Of a stretch of DNA of 11,433 nt, positions 1-7,245 are shown in pieces (the first letter of the stretch is position 1; the number at the start of each line of letters is the position of its first letter). Below the pieces are notes generated by a model, which was not told the origin of the DNA, made no database searches, and saw only the letters and a program-made list of their open reading frames with translations. The position numbers and the translations under genes were made by a program. The stretch covers positions 1-11,433 of the forward strand of contig CAMWVF010000016.1 of assembly GCA_947177545.1 (NCBI GenBank), given 5' to 3'. The stretch comes from an uncultured Clostridia bacterium. GTDB lineage: Bacteria; Bacillota; Clostridia; Oscillospirales; Ruminococcaceae.

Positions 1-1
1 C

Positions 2-1954
2 GGTGCTTTGGACGAATACTACGATATAAAAAACGACGGTAACCGCAATATGGCTTCCGAGCCAAATCCCGAAATTATTTTGCAGAGCATTACTTATCCC
101 GCAGCGGTGGTGTACGCTCTCGACCATATGGACAGCAGTATGCTCCCCGACGAGGTTCAGTTACCCGAGGGCATGACAATAACCGACGCTCTGCTTGCAA
201 TGCCAGAGGAACAGCGAGCTCCTATGATCGAGGAAATAAACAAGCAGTTTGAGGGCTACAGCGAAGTAATGCTGTCCCAAATGGCGGTGGAGTTCGCCCG
301 TGAGGAGCTTATCGCTCAAGGCGCGGATATGGATAAAATCCAGATAACATATATATTCAAAAAAGGCATACAGATGATAGGTCTCGCTCTTGCGATAATG
401 CTTGTGACTATCGTTGTGGGCTTCCTTTCGGCACGTATTGCTGCGCTTTTCGGCATGAGCGTCCGTGAAAAGGTTTTCCGCAGAGTTGTTTCGTTCTCAA
501 ATGCCGAAATGGATAAATTCTCCACAGCGTCCCTGATAACACGCTCAACGAACGATATCCAGCAAATTCAAATGGTCATCGTTATGATGCTCCGAATGGT
601 TCTGTATGCGCCTATACTGGGCGTTGGCGGTATTATAAAGGTAGTCCGAACAGGCACCGGTCTTGGCTGGATAATATTTGTGGCAGTGGCTGCAATACTT
701 ATTCTTGTATCTGTCCTAATGGCGGTTGCAATGCCGAAATTCAAATCAATGCAGAAGCTTGTTGACCGACTTAACCTTGTAACAAGAGAGATTTTAACGG
801 GTCTGCCCGTAATACGAGCGTTCAGCCGTGAAGAGCACGAGGAGGAACGCTTTGACGAAGCCAGCAAAAACCTTATGAAAACCCAGCTTTTCACTAACAG
901 GGTAATGTCGGTGATGTCACCGTTTATGACTATGATAATGAACGGCATAAGCGTACTTATCGTGTGGTTCGGCGCAAAGGGCATTGACAGCGGCGATATG
1001 CAGGTGGGCGACATGATGGCATTTCTGACATATACAATGCAGATAGTTATGTCCTTCCTCATGCTGACAATGATCTCAATAATGCTGCCGAGAGCCGCGG
1101 TTTCAGCCAACAGAATAAACGAAGTTCTTGAAACGGAGTCCTCCGTTCTGGACAGCGGCAATGCCGTAAGCGAGGGCATTACAAACGGCAAGGTGGTTTT
1201 TGACAACGTTTCGTTCCACTATGACGGTTCGGAGGAAAACGTCCTTCACAATATAAGCTTTACCGCAAACCCGGGAGAGACTACCGCAATTATCGGCAGT
1301 ACGGGCAGCGGAAAGTCTACACTGATAAATCTTATCCCGAGGTTTTTTGACACGACTGAGGGTACTGTCACTATTGACGGCATTAACGTCCGTGACCTTA
1401 CAATGAATTATCTCCGTGAGAATATCGGTATTGTGCCTCAAAAGGGAGTTTTGTTCAGCGGCACTATTGACTCGAACCTCCGTTTCGGCTGCGAAAACGC
1501 TTCAAAGGAGCAGCTTGCCGAGGCGGCGGAGATCGCGCAGGCGACAGAGTTTATAGAAGCAAAGCCAGAAAAGTACGAAAGCCCTATAGCGCAGGGAGGT
1601 ACTAACGTTTCAGGCGGACAGAAGCAGCGTATTTCCATAGCAAGAGCAGTGGCGAAAAAGCCGAAGATATATATTTTTGACGACAGCTTTTCTGCTTTGG
1701 ACTATAAGACCGACGCGGCTCTCCGAAAGGCTTTGAGTGAAAAAGTCGCCGACTCCACGGTAATAATCGTTGCACAGCGTATCAGCACTATCCTCCATGC
1801 GGAGCAGATCATCGTCCTGGACGAGGGCGGGGTAGCTGGTATCGGTACTCACAGCGAGCTGCTGAAAAGCTGCGAGGTCTATAAACAGATAGCCTCCTCA
1901 CAGCTTTCCGAGGAGGAGCTGGGCGGAGTGAACACGAGGAAGGAGAGTGAGTGA
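2..1954 (+). CDS. ABC exporter half-transporter, degenerate-site subunit (5' partial)
   Basis: Membrane-ATPase fusion subunit of a heterodimeric type IV ABC exporter (multidrug/peptide/lipid class; substrate unknown). The frame is open to the left edge, so the true start and TM1 are outside. Counting from the TTG at 8: residues 1-118 form an acidic, Met-rich, probably extracytoplasmic stretch; TM2 is about 119-145; further membrane segments run to about 360; the nucleotide-binding domain follows. Motifs seen: Walker A GSTGSGKST (430), Q-loop Q478, intact signature VSGGQ (534-538), Walker B IYIFDD (554-559). The position after the Walker B Asp is Asp559 instead of the catalytic Glu, and the H-loop residue is Gln590 instead of His. 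These substitutions mark the degenerate-site subunit of TM287/288- or BmrCD-like pairs (family knowledge). Its stop overlaps or abuts the next gene, as expected for a co-translated partner. Confidence 0.93.
   Translation, partial: GALDEYYDIKNDGNRNMASEPNPEIILQSITYPAAVVYALDHMDSSMLPDEVQLPEGMTITDALLAMPEEQRAPMIEEINKQFEGYSEVMLSQMAVEFAREELIAQGADMDKIQITYIFKKGIQMIGLALAIMLVTIVVGFLSARIAALFGMSVREKVFRRVVSFSNAEMDKFSTASLITRSTNDIQQIQMVIVMMLRMVLYAPILGVGGIIKVVRTGTGLGWIIFVAVAAILILVSVLMAVAMPKFKSMQKLVDRLNLVTREILTGLPVIRAFSREEHEEERFDEASKNLMKTQLFTNRVMSVMSPFMTMIMNGISVLIVWFGAKGIDSGDMQVGDMMAFLTYTMQIVMSFLMLTMISIMLPRAAVSANRINEVLETESSVLDSGNAVSEGITNGKVVFDNVSFHYDGSEENVLHNISFTANPGETTAIIGSTGSGKSTLINLIPRFFDTTEGTVTIDGINVRDLTMNYLRENIGIVPQKGVLFSGTIDSNLRFGCENASKEQLAEAAEIAQATEFIEAKPEKYESPIAQGGTNVSGGQKQRISIARAVAKKPKIYIFDDSFSALDYKTDAALRKALSEKVADSTVIIVAQRISTILHAEQIIVLDEGGVAGIGTHSELLKSCEVYKQIASSQLSEEELGGVNTRKESE
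1940..1945 (+). promoter_or_regulatory. Ribosome binding site deciding the start of the second ABC gene
   Basis: AAGGAG inside the end of the first ABC gene. It lies 10 nt before ATG 1956 but only 1 nt before the possible GTG 1947, so ATG 1956 is the usable start. The two genes then abut (stop at 1954, start at 1956), consistent with translational coupling. Confidence 0.7.
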
Positions 1955-1955
1955 T

Positions 1956-3773
1956 ATGCCTCCAAGAAGAGGACCACACGGACCCGGCGGAGGTCCGCCA
2001 ATGGAAAAGGCAAAGGACTTTAAGGGTACTGTCAAAAAGCTTGTAAGCTATATGTCACGCTATAAAGTCGCGGTTTTTTCGGTCGGCATTTTCTCCATAG
2101 GCAGCACCGTATTCAACATTGTGGGACCCAAGATTTTGAGCAAGGCAACCACCGAGATTTTCAACGGACTTGTAAGCAAGGTCGGCGGCGGAGCGGGTAT
2201 CGACTTTGAAAAGATCGGTCAGATACTTATGTATGTCATGGCAATATACCTCCTAAGCGCAGCGTTCAACTTTTTCCAGAGCTGGATAATGAGCGGAGTT
2301 TCCCAAAAAATGACATACAATATGCGTAAGGAAATATCCGAAAAAATACACCGCATACCAATGAAATACTATGAGAGCAACACCTACGGCGAGGTTCTGT
2401 CGAGAGTTACCAACGACGTTGACACTCTCGGCATGAGCCTTAACCAAAGCATTACACAGCTCATAACCTCCGTAACCACCATAATCGGCGTGCTTATCAT
2501 GATGTTCTCGATAAGCTGGCTCATGACCCTTATTGCGCTGGTGATACTGCCGATTTCTGCTGCGCTGGTCATGCTTGTTGTAAAAAGCTCCCAGAAATAT
2601 TTTAAGCAGCAGCAGGAGTACTTGGGTCACGTCAACGGTCAGGTCGAGGAAATTTACGGCGGACACCTTGTTGTAAAAGCTTTCAACCGTGAGGAAAAGG
2701 CTGTTGAGGAATTTACGCGGGACAACGCCGTGCTTTGCAGATCTGCAATGATGTCCCAGTTTTTGTCGGGCATGATGCAGCCTATCATGCAGTTTATCGG
2801 CAATCTTGGATACGTTGCGGTGGCTGTTGTCGGCGCGTGGCTTGCGGTAAGGGGTACTATCTCCGTTGGCGACATTCAGGCGTTTATCCAGTACGTGAGA
2901 CAGTTCACCCAACCTATAACACAGCTCGCACAGGTTTCCAATATGCTCCAGTCCACGGCTGCGGCAGCGGAAAGGGTCTTTGAGTTCCTTGAAGAGCAGG
3001 AAGAACCCGTCACAGGAAATAATCCAATAAGTCCCGATGAAATTAAGGGCAGCGTAGAGTTTGAGCACGTTAAATTCGGCTATGACCCCGAAAAAATCAT
3101 TGTCAGCGATTTCAGCGCAAAGGTAAAGACAGGTCAAATGGTTGCAATTGTGGGTCCCACAGGCGCGGGCAAGACTACCATGGTAAAGCTGCTAATGCGT
3201 TTCTATGACGTAAACGGAGGAGCGATTCTGGTGGACGGTCACGATATCCGCGAGTTTGACAGAAGCGGTCTCCGTGAGGCGTTCGGCATGGTCTTGCAGG
3301 ACACATGGCTTTTCAACGGAACTATTATGGAGAATATCCGCTACGGCAGGCTGGACGCTACCGATGAGGAAGTCATAGCCGCTGCCAAGTCCGCCCACGT
3401 TGACCGATTTATACGTACGCTCCCCGGCGGATACAACATGGAGATAAACGAAGAAGCGGGCAACATCTCACAGGGTCAGAAGCAGCTTCTTACTATTGCG
3501 CGGGCAATTCTTGCGGACAACAAAATTCTTATTCTTGACGAAGCTACAAGCTCCGTTGACACACGTACAGAGATACGCATACAAAAGGCAATGAACAATC
3601 TTATGCGGGGCAGAACAAGCTTTGTTATTGCCCACCGTCTCTCGACCATTCGGGACGCCGACCTTATTCTTGTTATGAAGGACGGCGACATAATCGAGCA
3701 GGGCACACACACCGAGCTTCTTGCCCGGGACGGCTTCTATGCTTCTCTGTACAATTCACAGTTTGCTAAATGA
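1956..3773 (+). CDS. ABC exporter half-transporter, catalytic-site subunit
   Basis: Second subunit of the heterodimeric ABC exporter, 605 aa from ATG 1956. A Pro/Gly/Arg-rich N-terminus (MPPRRGPHGPGGGPP) precedes a six-helix membrane domain (about residues 35-330) and a nucleotide-binding domain (about 365-600). Motifs: Walker A GPTGAGKTT (400-408), Q-loop in VLQDTW, Walker B ILILDE with catalytic Glu529, D-loop SSVD, H-loop His560. Its signature motif is altered: ISQGQ (504-508) instead of LSGGQ. The substitutions therefore complement those of the upstream subunit: the intact ATP site uses this Walker/Glu/His set with the partner's VSGGQ, and the degenerate site uses the partner's Asp/Gln with this ISQGQ. 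Tandem stops TGA TAG end the gene, and a hairpin terminator follows. Substrate cannot be deduced; the BmrD/TM288-like family assignment is firm. Confidence 0.95.
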   Translation: MPPRRGPHGPGGGPPMEKAKDFKGTVKKLVSYMSRYKVAVFSVGIFSIGSTVFNIVGPKILSKATTEIFNGLVSKVGGGAGIDFEKIGQILMYVMAIYLLSAAFNFFQSWIMSGVSQKMTYNMRKEISEKIHRIPMKYYESNTYGEVLSRVTNDVDTLGMSLNQSITQLITSVTTIIGVLIMMFSISWLMTLIALVILPISAALVMLVVKSSQKYFKQQQEYLGHVNGQVEEIYGGHLVVKAFNREEKAVEEFTRDNAVLCRSAMMSQFLSGMMQPIMQFIGNLGYVAVAVVGAWLAVRGTISVGDIQAFIQYVRQFTQPITQLAQVSNMLQSTAAAAERVFEFLEEQEEPVTGNNPISPDEIKGSVEFEHVKFGYDPEKIIVSDFSAKVKTGQMVAIVGPTGAGKTTMVKLLMRFYDVNGGAILVDGHDIREFDRSGLREAFGMVLQDTWLFNGTIMENIRYGRLDATDEEVIAAAKSAHVDRFIRTLPGGYNMEINEEAGNISQGQKQLLTIARAILADNKILILDEATSSVDTRTEIRIQKAMNNLMRGRTSFVIAHRLSTIRDADLILVMKDGDIIEQGTHTELLARDGFYASLYNSQFAK

Positions 3774-3788
3774 TAGGTCAATGAACGT

Positions 3789-3826
3789 AAATTCTCCCTG
3801 TAGTAATATGGGGAGAATTTTCTTAT
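3789..3826 (+). terminator. Rho-independent terminator of the ABC operon
   Basis: A perfect 10-bp inverted repeat (AAATTCTCCC at 3789-3798 with GGGAGAATTT at 3811-3820) has a 12-nt loop and runs into TTTTCTTATT. It starts 15 nt after the stop of the second ABC gene and ends this transcription unit before the promoter of the next gene. Confidence 0.82.
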
Positions 3827-3893
3827 TCACAAAATATTTACAAAAATATGCCATAAAAACAGTACCGCCAAATCGTATACAGATAAGAAGCGT

Positions 3894-3922
3894 TTGCAAA
3901 ACATTTGCAGATGTGATATAAT
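3894..3922 (+). promoter_or_regulatory. Extended -10 sigma-A promoter for the DUF4349 gene
   Basis: -35 TTGCAA (3894-3899), 17-bp spacer, perfect -10 TATAAT (3917-3922) preceded by TGA (TG at 3914-3915), an extended -10 element that can compensate for the weak -35. The predicted start of transcription is near 3929, leaving a leader of about 19 nt with GGGAGG at 3935-3940, 7 nt before ATG 3948. Two TTTGCA copies overlap and follow the -35. Confidence 0.75.
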
Positions 3923-3947
3923 ATACACATGATCGGGAGGTACATAT

Positions 3948-5015
3948 ATGAAAAAGAGAACACTATTAGCTGCGGCATTGTGCGCGGCATTGCTTACAGG
4001 CTGCGCCAAAAGCAGCGACACGGCTAATTTTGCCGCGGAACAAGGAAATTACCGCGGTGACGCAAACGGCTATGACGGCGGCTACTATTCGGGAGGGGCT
4101 GTTGAAACCACGGCTGCGGCTTCGGAAATCTACGACAGCTACAGTTACGAAACGGGAGACGTTGAAGACCCCCGATCCCCGAAATCCTCTGGCAGCGATG
4201 ACGAGTCCACCCTTGCCGCAGACAGTATTCAAAAGGAAATGCTCGTCTACTCCTGCTACATGACCGTGGACACGCTGGAGTTTGACACGTCACTCAATTC
4301 CTTTAAAAGCACTCTGGAAATGTACGGCGGATTTGTGGAGACGGAAAATTTCAGCGACGGCGGCAGCAACGGACGCTGGTACTACGAAAATGATCAGAAA
4401 TGGCAGTCCTACTCCGCAACGGTGAGAATACCCAGCAAAAATTACGATGCTTTCTGCAATTCCGCGGGAGAGCTTGGCGACCTGCGGAGCAAGACTTCAA
4501 ACGTGGAAAATCTTAGTCAGGAGTACAGCGACCTGTCCACCACTCTGGAAATTTACAAGGCAAAGGAGCAGCGCTACATAGCTCTTTTGGCGGAAATTAC
4601 CGAGGACGAATATGCTGTCGAAATTGAACGGGAGCTTACCCAGATACAGATCGAAATTGCCAGAATAAAGACACGCATGAATCAGATAAGCACCGACGTT
4701 GCTTATTCATATGTGTACTTCACCCTGAACGAGGTCAAGGAGTACGTCTCCGAGCCGATCAAAACAGACACCTTTTTAGACCGTCTCGGCTATACGCTAA
4801 GCGACGCAGGGGCGACTTTCCTTGAGTTTTTGGAGGGACTGCTTTTCTTCCTTATTTATGCAGTTCCGTACCTTGTACTTATCGGAATTGTTGTTTTTGT
4901 AATTGTCCTTATCGTGAAAAAGATAAAGAAGTATAAGAACCGCAGGAAAGCTCCAGTCCCCTCGAATACTGAGGAAAACGGCTCTCAAAAGGAAACGGAA
5001 AAGTCCGACAAATAA
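3948..5015 (+). CDS. DUF4349 lipoprotein with C-terminal membrane anchor
   Basis: Secreted lipoprotein of unknown function, 355 aa. The signal peptide MKKRTLLAAALCAALLTGC ends in a good lipobox (LTGC, Cys19). Residues about 20-95 are a low-complexity Ser/Gly/Tyr/Asp/Glu linker. A DUF4349 domain follows (about 98-280), recognised from the order of its elements: a strand pattern near MLVYSCYMTVDTLEFD, then YGGFVETENFSDGG, SATVRIPSKNYDAF, NVENLSQEYSDLSTTLEIYKA, a heptad-like helix to about 260, and AYSYVYFTLNEV. One hydrophobic helix (about 295-323) is followed by a basic tail KKIKKYKNRRK, which should lie in the cytoplasm. The protein would thus be held by lipid at one end and a membrane helix at the other. 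It is transcribed alone from its own promoter and ends in a terminator shared with the convergent HAD gene. Family assignment is good; no biochemical role can be given. Confidence 0.88.
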   Translation: MKKRTLLAAALCAALLTGCAKSSDTANFAAEQGNYRGDANGYDGGYYSGGAVETTAAASEIYDSYSYETGDVEDPRSPKSSGSDDESTLAADSIQKEMLVYSCYMTVDTLEFDTSLNSFKSTLEMYGGFVETENFSDGGSNGRWYYENDQKWQSYSATVRIPSKNYDAFCNSAGELGDLRSKTSNVENLSQEYSDLSTTLEIYKAKEQRYIALLAEITEDEYAVEIERELTQIQIEIARIKTRMNQISTDVAYSYVYFTLNEVKEYVSEPIKTDTFLDRLGYTLSDAGATFLEFLEGLLFFLIYAVPYLVLIGIVVFVIVLIVKKIKKYKNRRKAPVPSNTEENGSQKETEKSDK

Positions 5016-5059
5016 AAAGTCCGCAGGCAGCTTGATTTGTTGCCTGCGGACTTTTTATT
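5011..5059. terminator. Bidirectional terminator between convergent DUF4349 and HAD genes
   Basis: A perfect 19-bp inverted repeat (5011-5029 with 5041-5059; GC core GTCCGCAGGCA) has an 11-nt loop. It has an A-run on the left and a T-run on the right, so it gives a U-tract after the hairpin on either strand. The TAA of the plus gene (5013-5015) and that of the minus gene (5055-5057) lie inside opposite arms and pair exactly with one another. Confidence 0.93.
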
Positions 5060-5885
5060 CGGTTTTTTTCAAAATAAATTCGGCAACGCTGTCCTCGTTG
5101 TTGTTTCCGATAATGCCGCTTGCAATCTCTTTCAGCTCGGCGGCGGCGTTTTCCACGGCATAGCATTCGTCCGCCGCTCTGAACATGGGGATATCGTTTA
5201 AACCGTCCCCGAAAACCACCAGCTTTTCACAGCCGCAGTACTCCTTTAGCTGTAGTACGGCGTTCGCCTTTGTAGCGTTTTTCGGCAGGACTTCCAGCCA
5301 CTGGTCTCCGCTGTAGATATCCCTGCTGTAAACACAGTAGTAACGCTTTTTCAGCTCCTTGTGGGCTTCGGACATACTTCCCGCTTCATCGATACAGGTT
5401 ATGTAAAACGGCTCGCCGTCAAGCATACCGCCCTCACCGGATAGAGGGCACCACGGCAGGGGACGGTGACGGGGGTCTCCCTGCCGTGAATTTAAAAAGT
5501 CCGTCATACCCCGTGTAAGCTTTTCGGGTATATAGGAAAACTTTTCCGTACCGTCAATAATTGAGTACACAAGAGGAGAAATTCCGAATCTTGTCAGGGA
5601 AGAAAAAATATCCTCCGCCTGCTCAGCCGAAAATGTGTTTTTGACAAGCTTTTCTCCGCTTGTGCTGTCAACAATAAAAACTCCGTTATTAACAATTACG
5701 GGAGCGTTTACCGAAAGCCCTGACGTAACCTTTTTGGCGGTTATGAGTGACCTCGCCGTTGCGTAGGAAAAAATCAAGCCCCGCTCCGTAAGACTGTTGA
5801 TAATTTCACAGGTTTTCCGTGAAACATACTGACCGCTTGTCAGCAAGGTGCCGTCAAGATCGGTGACATAAAGTGTTTTGGGCAT
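5055..5885 (-). CDS. HAD superfamily Cof-type phosphatase
   Basis: Cytoplasmic Mg2+-dependent phosphohydrolase of the Cof/YidA-like (HAD type IIB) group, 276 aa, the usual length. Motif I is TDLDGTLL (nucleophile Asp9, general acid Asp11), motif II is in SYATAR (Thr43), the motif III Lys is in ATKANAV (Lys206), and motif IV is GDGLND (Asp227, Asp231). The cap lies between about residues 85 and 195 and includes the RQGDPRHRPL stretch typical of Firmicutes members. Start ATG 5885 is supported by AAGGAG on the minus strand at 5894-5899, 8 nt upstream. It lies 75 bp downstream of the GH5 cellulase on the same strand with no hairpin terminator between, so co-transcription is possible. Such enzymes dephosphorylate sugar phosphates, pyridoxal phosphate or flavin intermediates; the substrate cannot be read from sequence. 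Confidence 0.92.
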   Translation of the reverse strand: MPKTLYVTDLDGTLLTSGQYVSRKTCEIINSLTERGLIFSYATARSLITAKKVTSGLSVNAPVIVNNGVFIVDSTSGEKLVKNTFSAEQAEDIFSSLTRFGISPLVYSIIDGTEKFSYIPEKLTRGMTDFLNSRQGDPRHRPLPWCPLSGEGGMLDGEPFYITCIDEAGSMSEAHKELKKRYYCVYSRDIYSGDQWLEVLPKNATKANAVLQLKEYCGCEKLVVFGDGLNDIPMFRAADECYAVENAAAELKEIASGIIGNNNEDSVAEFILKKTE

Positions 5886-5960
5886 TATCGTATCTCCTTT
5901 TACCTGTTTTGCAGAAAAACGTAAAATATTTAATTTTGGAGTAGAACAATGCAGCGCGTC

Positions 5961-7145
5961 CTACGCGTCCAGCCCCTTCATAAGTCCCTCAACTACTTCG
6001 GGGAACTCCCATGTGCAGGTATTTCTGTTCAGCAAGCCGAAATTCTCGCCCATGCCGGAAAATGCGCCGTTATCCCACCAAACGCAGGGTACGCCTATTT
6101 CCGTTGCCTTGCTGATATAATATGTCGCCCATTCTGCACGAATATCTGTATTAACCTTTGCGCGTGCGCCGAACTCGCCGATTATTACAGCAATGTTGTT
6201 GTCGATAAATTTGGTTTTGAGGGTATCCATAAGGGAAACTATCTCGCTTGCGCTGCCCTCGTCGGGGGTAAATTCACGCTGAGTAAGGTCTCCGTCCAAT
6301 GCAAACATATAAGGCAGATATGCGTGTACAGAAACGATTATCTTGTCGTCACCATCGGGAATTATAAGGTCGTTCAGAGCCGCAGGAGTGGAGCTTGCCG
6401 CATATGCGGGTATCATAAGGTGACGCTTTGCGTTGTTTCCGCCGAGACCCCTTATTGTCTCCACAAAAGCAGCGTTCATGCTGTTCACAACATCGTGACC
6501 TTCCTTGTCTCCGCCGTTCCATTCAAAAGCGGTGTTCCTCTTTCTCGGTTCGTTCAGACCCTCGAAAATAAGCTTCTCGTCATAGCCCGCAAAGCGTGTG
6601 CCTATTTGCGTCCAGAGAGCCGTAAGCTTTTCAATGGCAGCTTCTTCAGTCTCGTAGTAAGGGTCGTGCCAGTCCTCGTGGTGAATGTTCAGAATTACGA
6701 ACATATCCTGGCTGTATGCGTAGTCGACTACCTCTTGTACACGATCCAGCCAAGCCTCGTCAACGTTGTTTTTTTCGTCCATGTGGTTGCCCCAAGTGGT
6801 GGGAAATCTTATGATGTTGAAGCCGGCGTCCTTGACGGCGGTTATCATTTCCTTAGTTGTATAAGGGTTGCCCCAGCTGGTTTCGCTGGTCAAGTCCTTT
6901 GCGTCGGGAGCGTCAAGAGTGTTGCCAAGGCTCCAGCCTATTTTTATTTCCTTGACAAGCTCTGTAGAGGGCAGGTCTCTTATCTCATCGTTTACCGCCG
7001 AAGAAGCTCCGCTTGCAGTTGTTGTGACTGTTGTTTCACCGTCGCTTGCGGGAGCGTCCTCCTCCTTGCCGCATGAAGAAAACGCTGCGATCATTATTGC
7101 AGCAGTGGCTGCCGCCGCAACTCTTTTTAACAAACTTTTTTTCAT
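5961..7145 (-). CDS. GH5 endoglucanase (GH5_4-like), surface lipoprotein
   Basis: Secreted cellulase or beta-glucanase, 394 aa, hydrolysing internal beta-1,4-glucosidic bonds with retention. The signal peptide ends at AAFSSC (Cys25, lipobox-like but with Phe at -3), followed by an Asp/Ser/Thr-rich linker to about residue 55. The rest is a single (beta/alpha)8 GH5 domain: GWSLGNTLDA (70-79), ETSWGNPYTTKEMI, NIIRFPTTW with Arg113, HH at 155-156, FEGLNEP with acid/base Glu199, VHAYLPY (His274, Tyr276), IIGEFGA with nucleophile Glu324, and WWDNG (356-360). The GNTLDA and WGNP motifs favour subfamily GH5_4, whose members act on cellulose, mixed-linkage glucan, xyloglucan or xylan, so exact specificity is open. 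No dockerin or carbohydrate-binding module is present: it is a cell-anchored enzyme. RBS AAAGGA lies on the minus strand near 7156-7161. It is downstream of the receptor gene on the same strand. Confidence 0.93.
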   Translation of the reverse strand: MKKSLLKRVAAAATAAIMIAAFSSCGKEEDAPASDGETTVTTTASGASSAVNDEIRDLPSTELVKEIKIGWSLGNTLDAPDAKDLTSETSWGNPYTTKEMITAVKDAGFNIIRFPTTWGNHMDEKNNVDEAWLDRVQEVVDYAYSQDMFVILNIHHEDWHDPYYETEEAAIEKLTALWTQIGTRFAGYDEKLIFEGLNEPRKRNTAFEWNGGDKEGHDVVNSMNAAFVETIRGLGGNNAKRHLMIPAYAASSTPAALNDLIIPDGDDKIIVSVHAYLPYMFALDGDLTQREFTPDEGSASEIVSLMDTLKTKFIDNNIAVIIGEFGARAKVNTDIRAEWATYYISKATEIGVPCVWWDNGAFSGMGENFGLLNRNTCTWEFPEVVEGLMKGLDA

Positions 7146-7165
7146 TTTTACTATATCCTTTCTTA

Positions 7166-7194
7166 ATTTTATTTTTATTTAAGAAATTTTTCAA
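7166..7194 (-). promoter_or_regulatory. Candidate promoter for the GH5 gene
   Basis: In the very AT-rich 100-bp gap between the receptor and GH5 genes the minus strand shows TTGAAA (7189-7194), 17 bp, TAAAAT (7166-7171), each one base from consensus. The expected transcript start near 7159 would leave a leader barely holding the RBS, so the call is tentative. AT-rich DNA yields such matches by chance. No GC-rich hairpin follows the receptor stop, so read-through from upstream is equally possible. Confidence 0.35.
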
Positions 7195-7245
7195 CAGTAT
7201 AATAAATTAAATCAAAAATTCCTTTTTTATTTCATTATATGCACA

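Noticed and set aside
568..1206. Minus-strand open frame of 212 codons opposite the first ABC gene
   Set aside because: Antisense of conserved ABC membrane and ATPase coding sequence, with no start signal.
2253..3137. Minus-strand open frame of 294 codons opposite the second ABC gene
   Set aside because: Antisense shadow of a firmly identified transporter gene; composition is unlike a protein and no RBS is seen.
5886..5960. Possible promoter or terminator between the GH5 and HAD genes
   Set aside because: Only an AT-rich stretch with a 5-bp AAAAT/ATTTT pairing and no GC stem; no -35/-10 pair with good spacing. The short GGACGCG direct repeat around the GH5 stop (about 5954-5969) looks incidental.
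5949..7076. Long plus-strand open frame of 375 codons opposite the GH5 gene
   Set aside because: It is the complement of a clear cellulase, its protein is Cys/Val/Tyr-rich without any family feature, and it has no RBS.
7234..7239. Perfect TATAAT on the minus strand just after the receptor stop
   Set aside because: No acceptable -35 at 16-18 bp and not a proper extended -10; in AT-rich DNA this hexamer alone is weak evidence.
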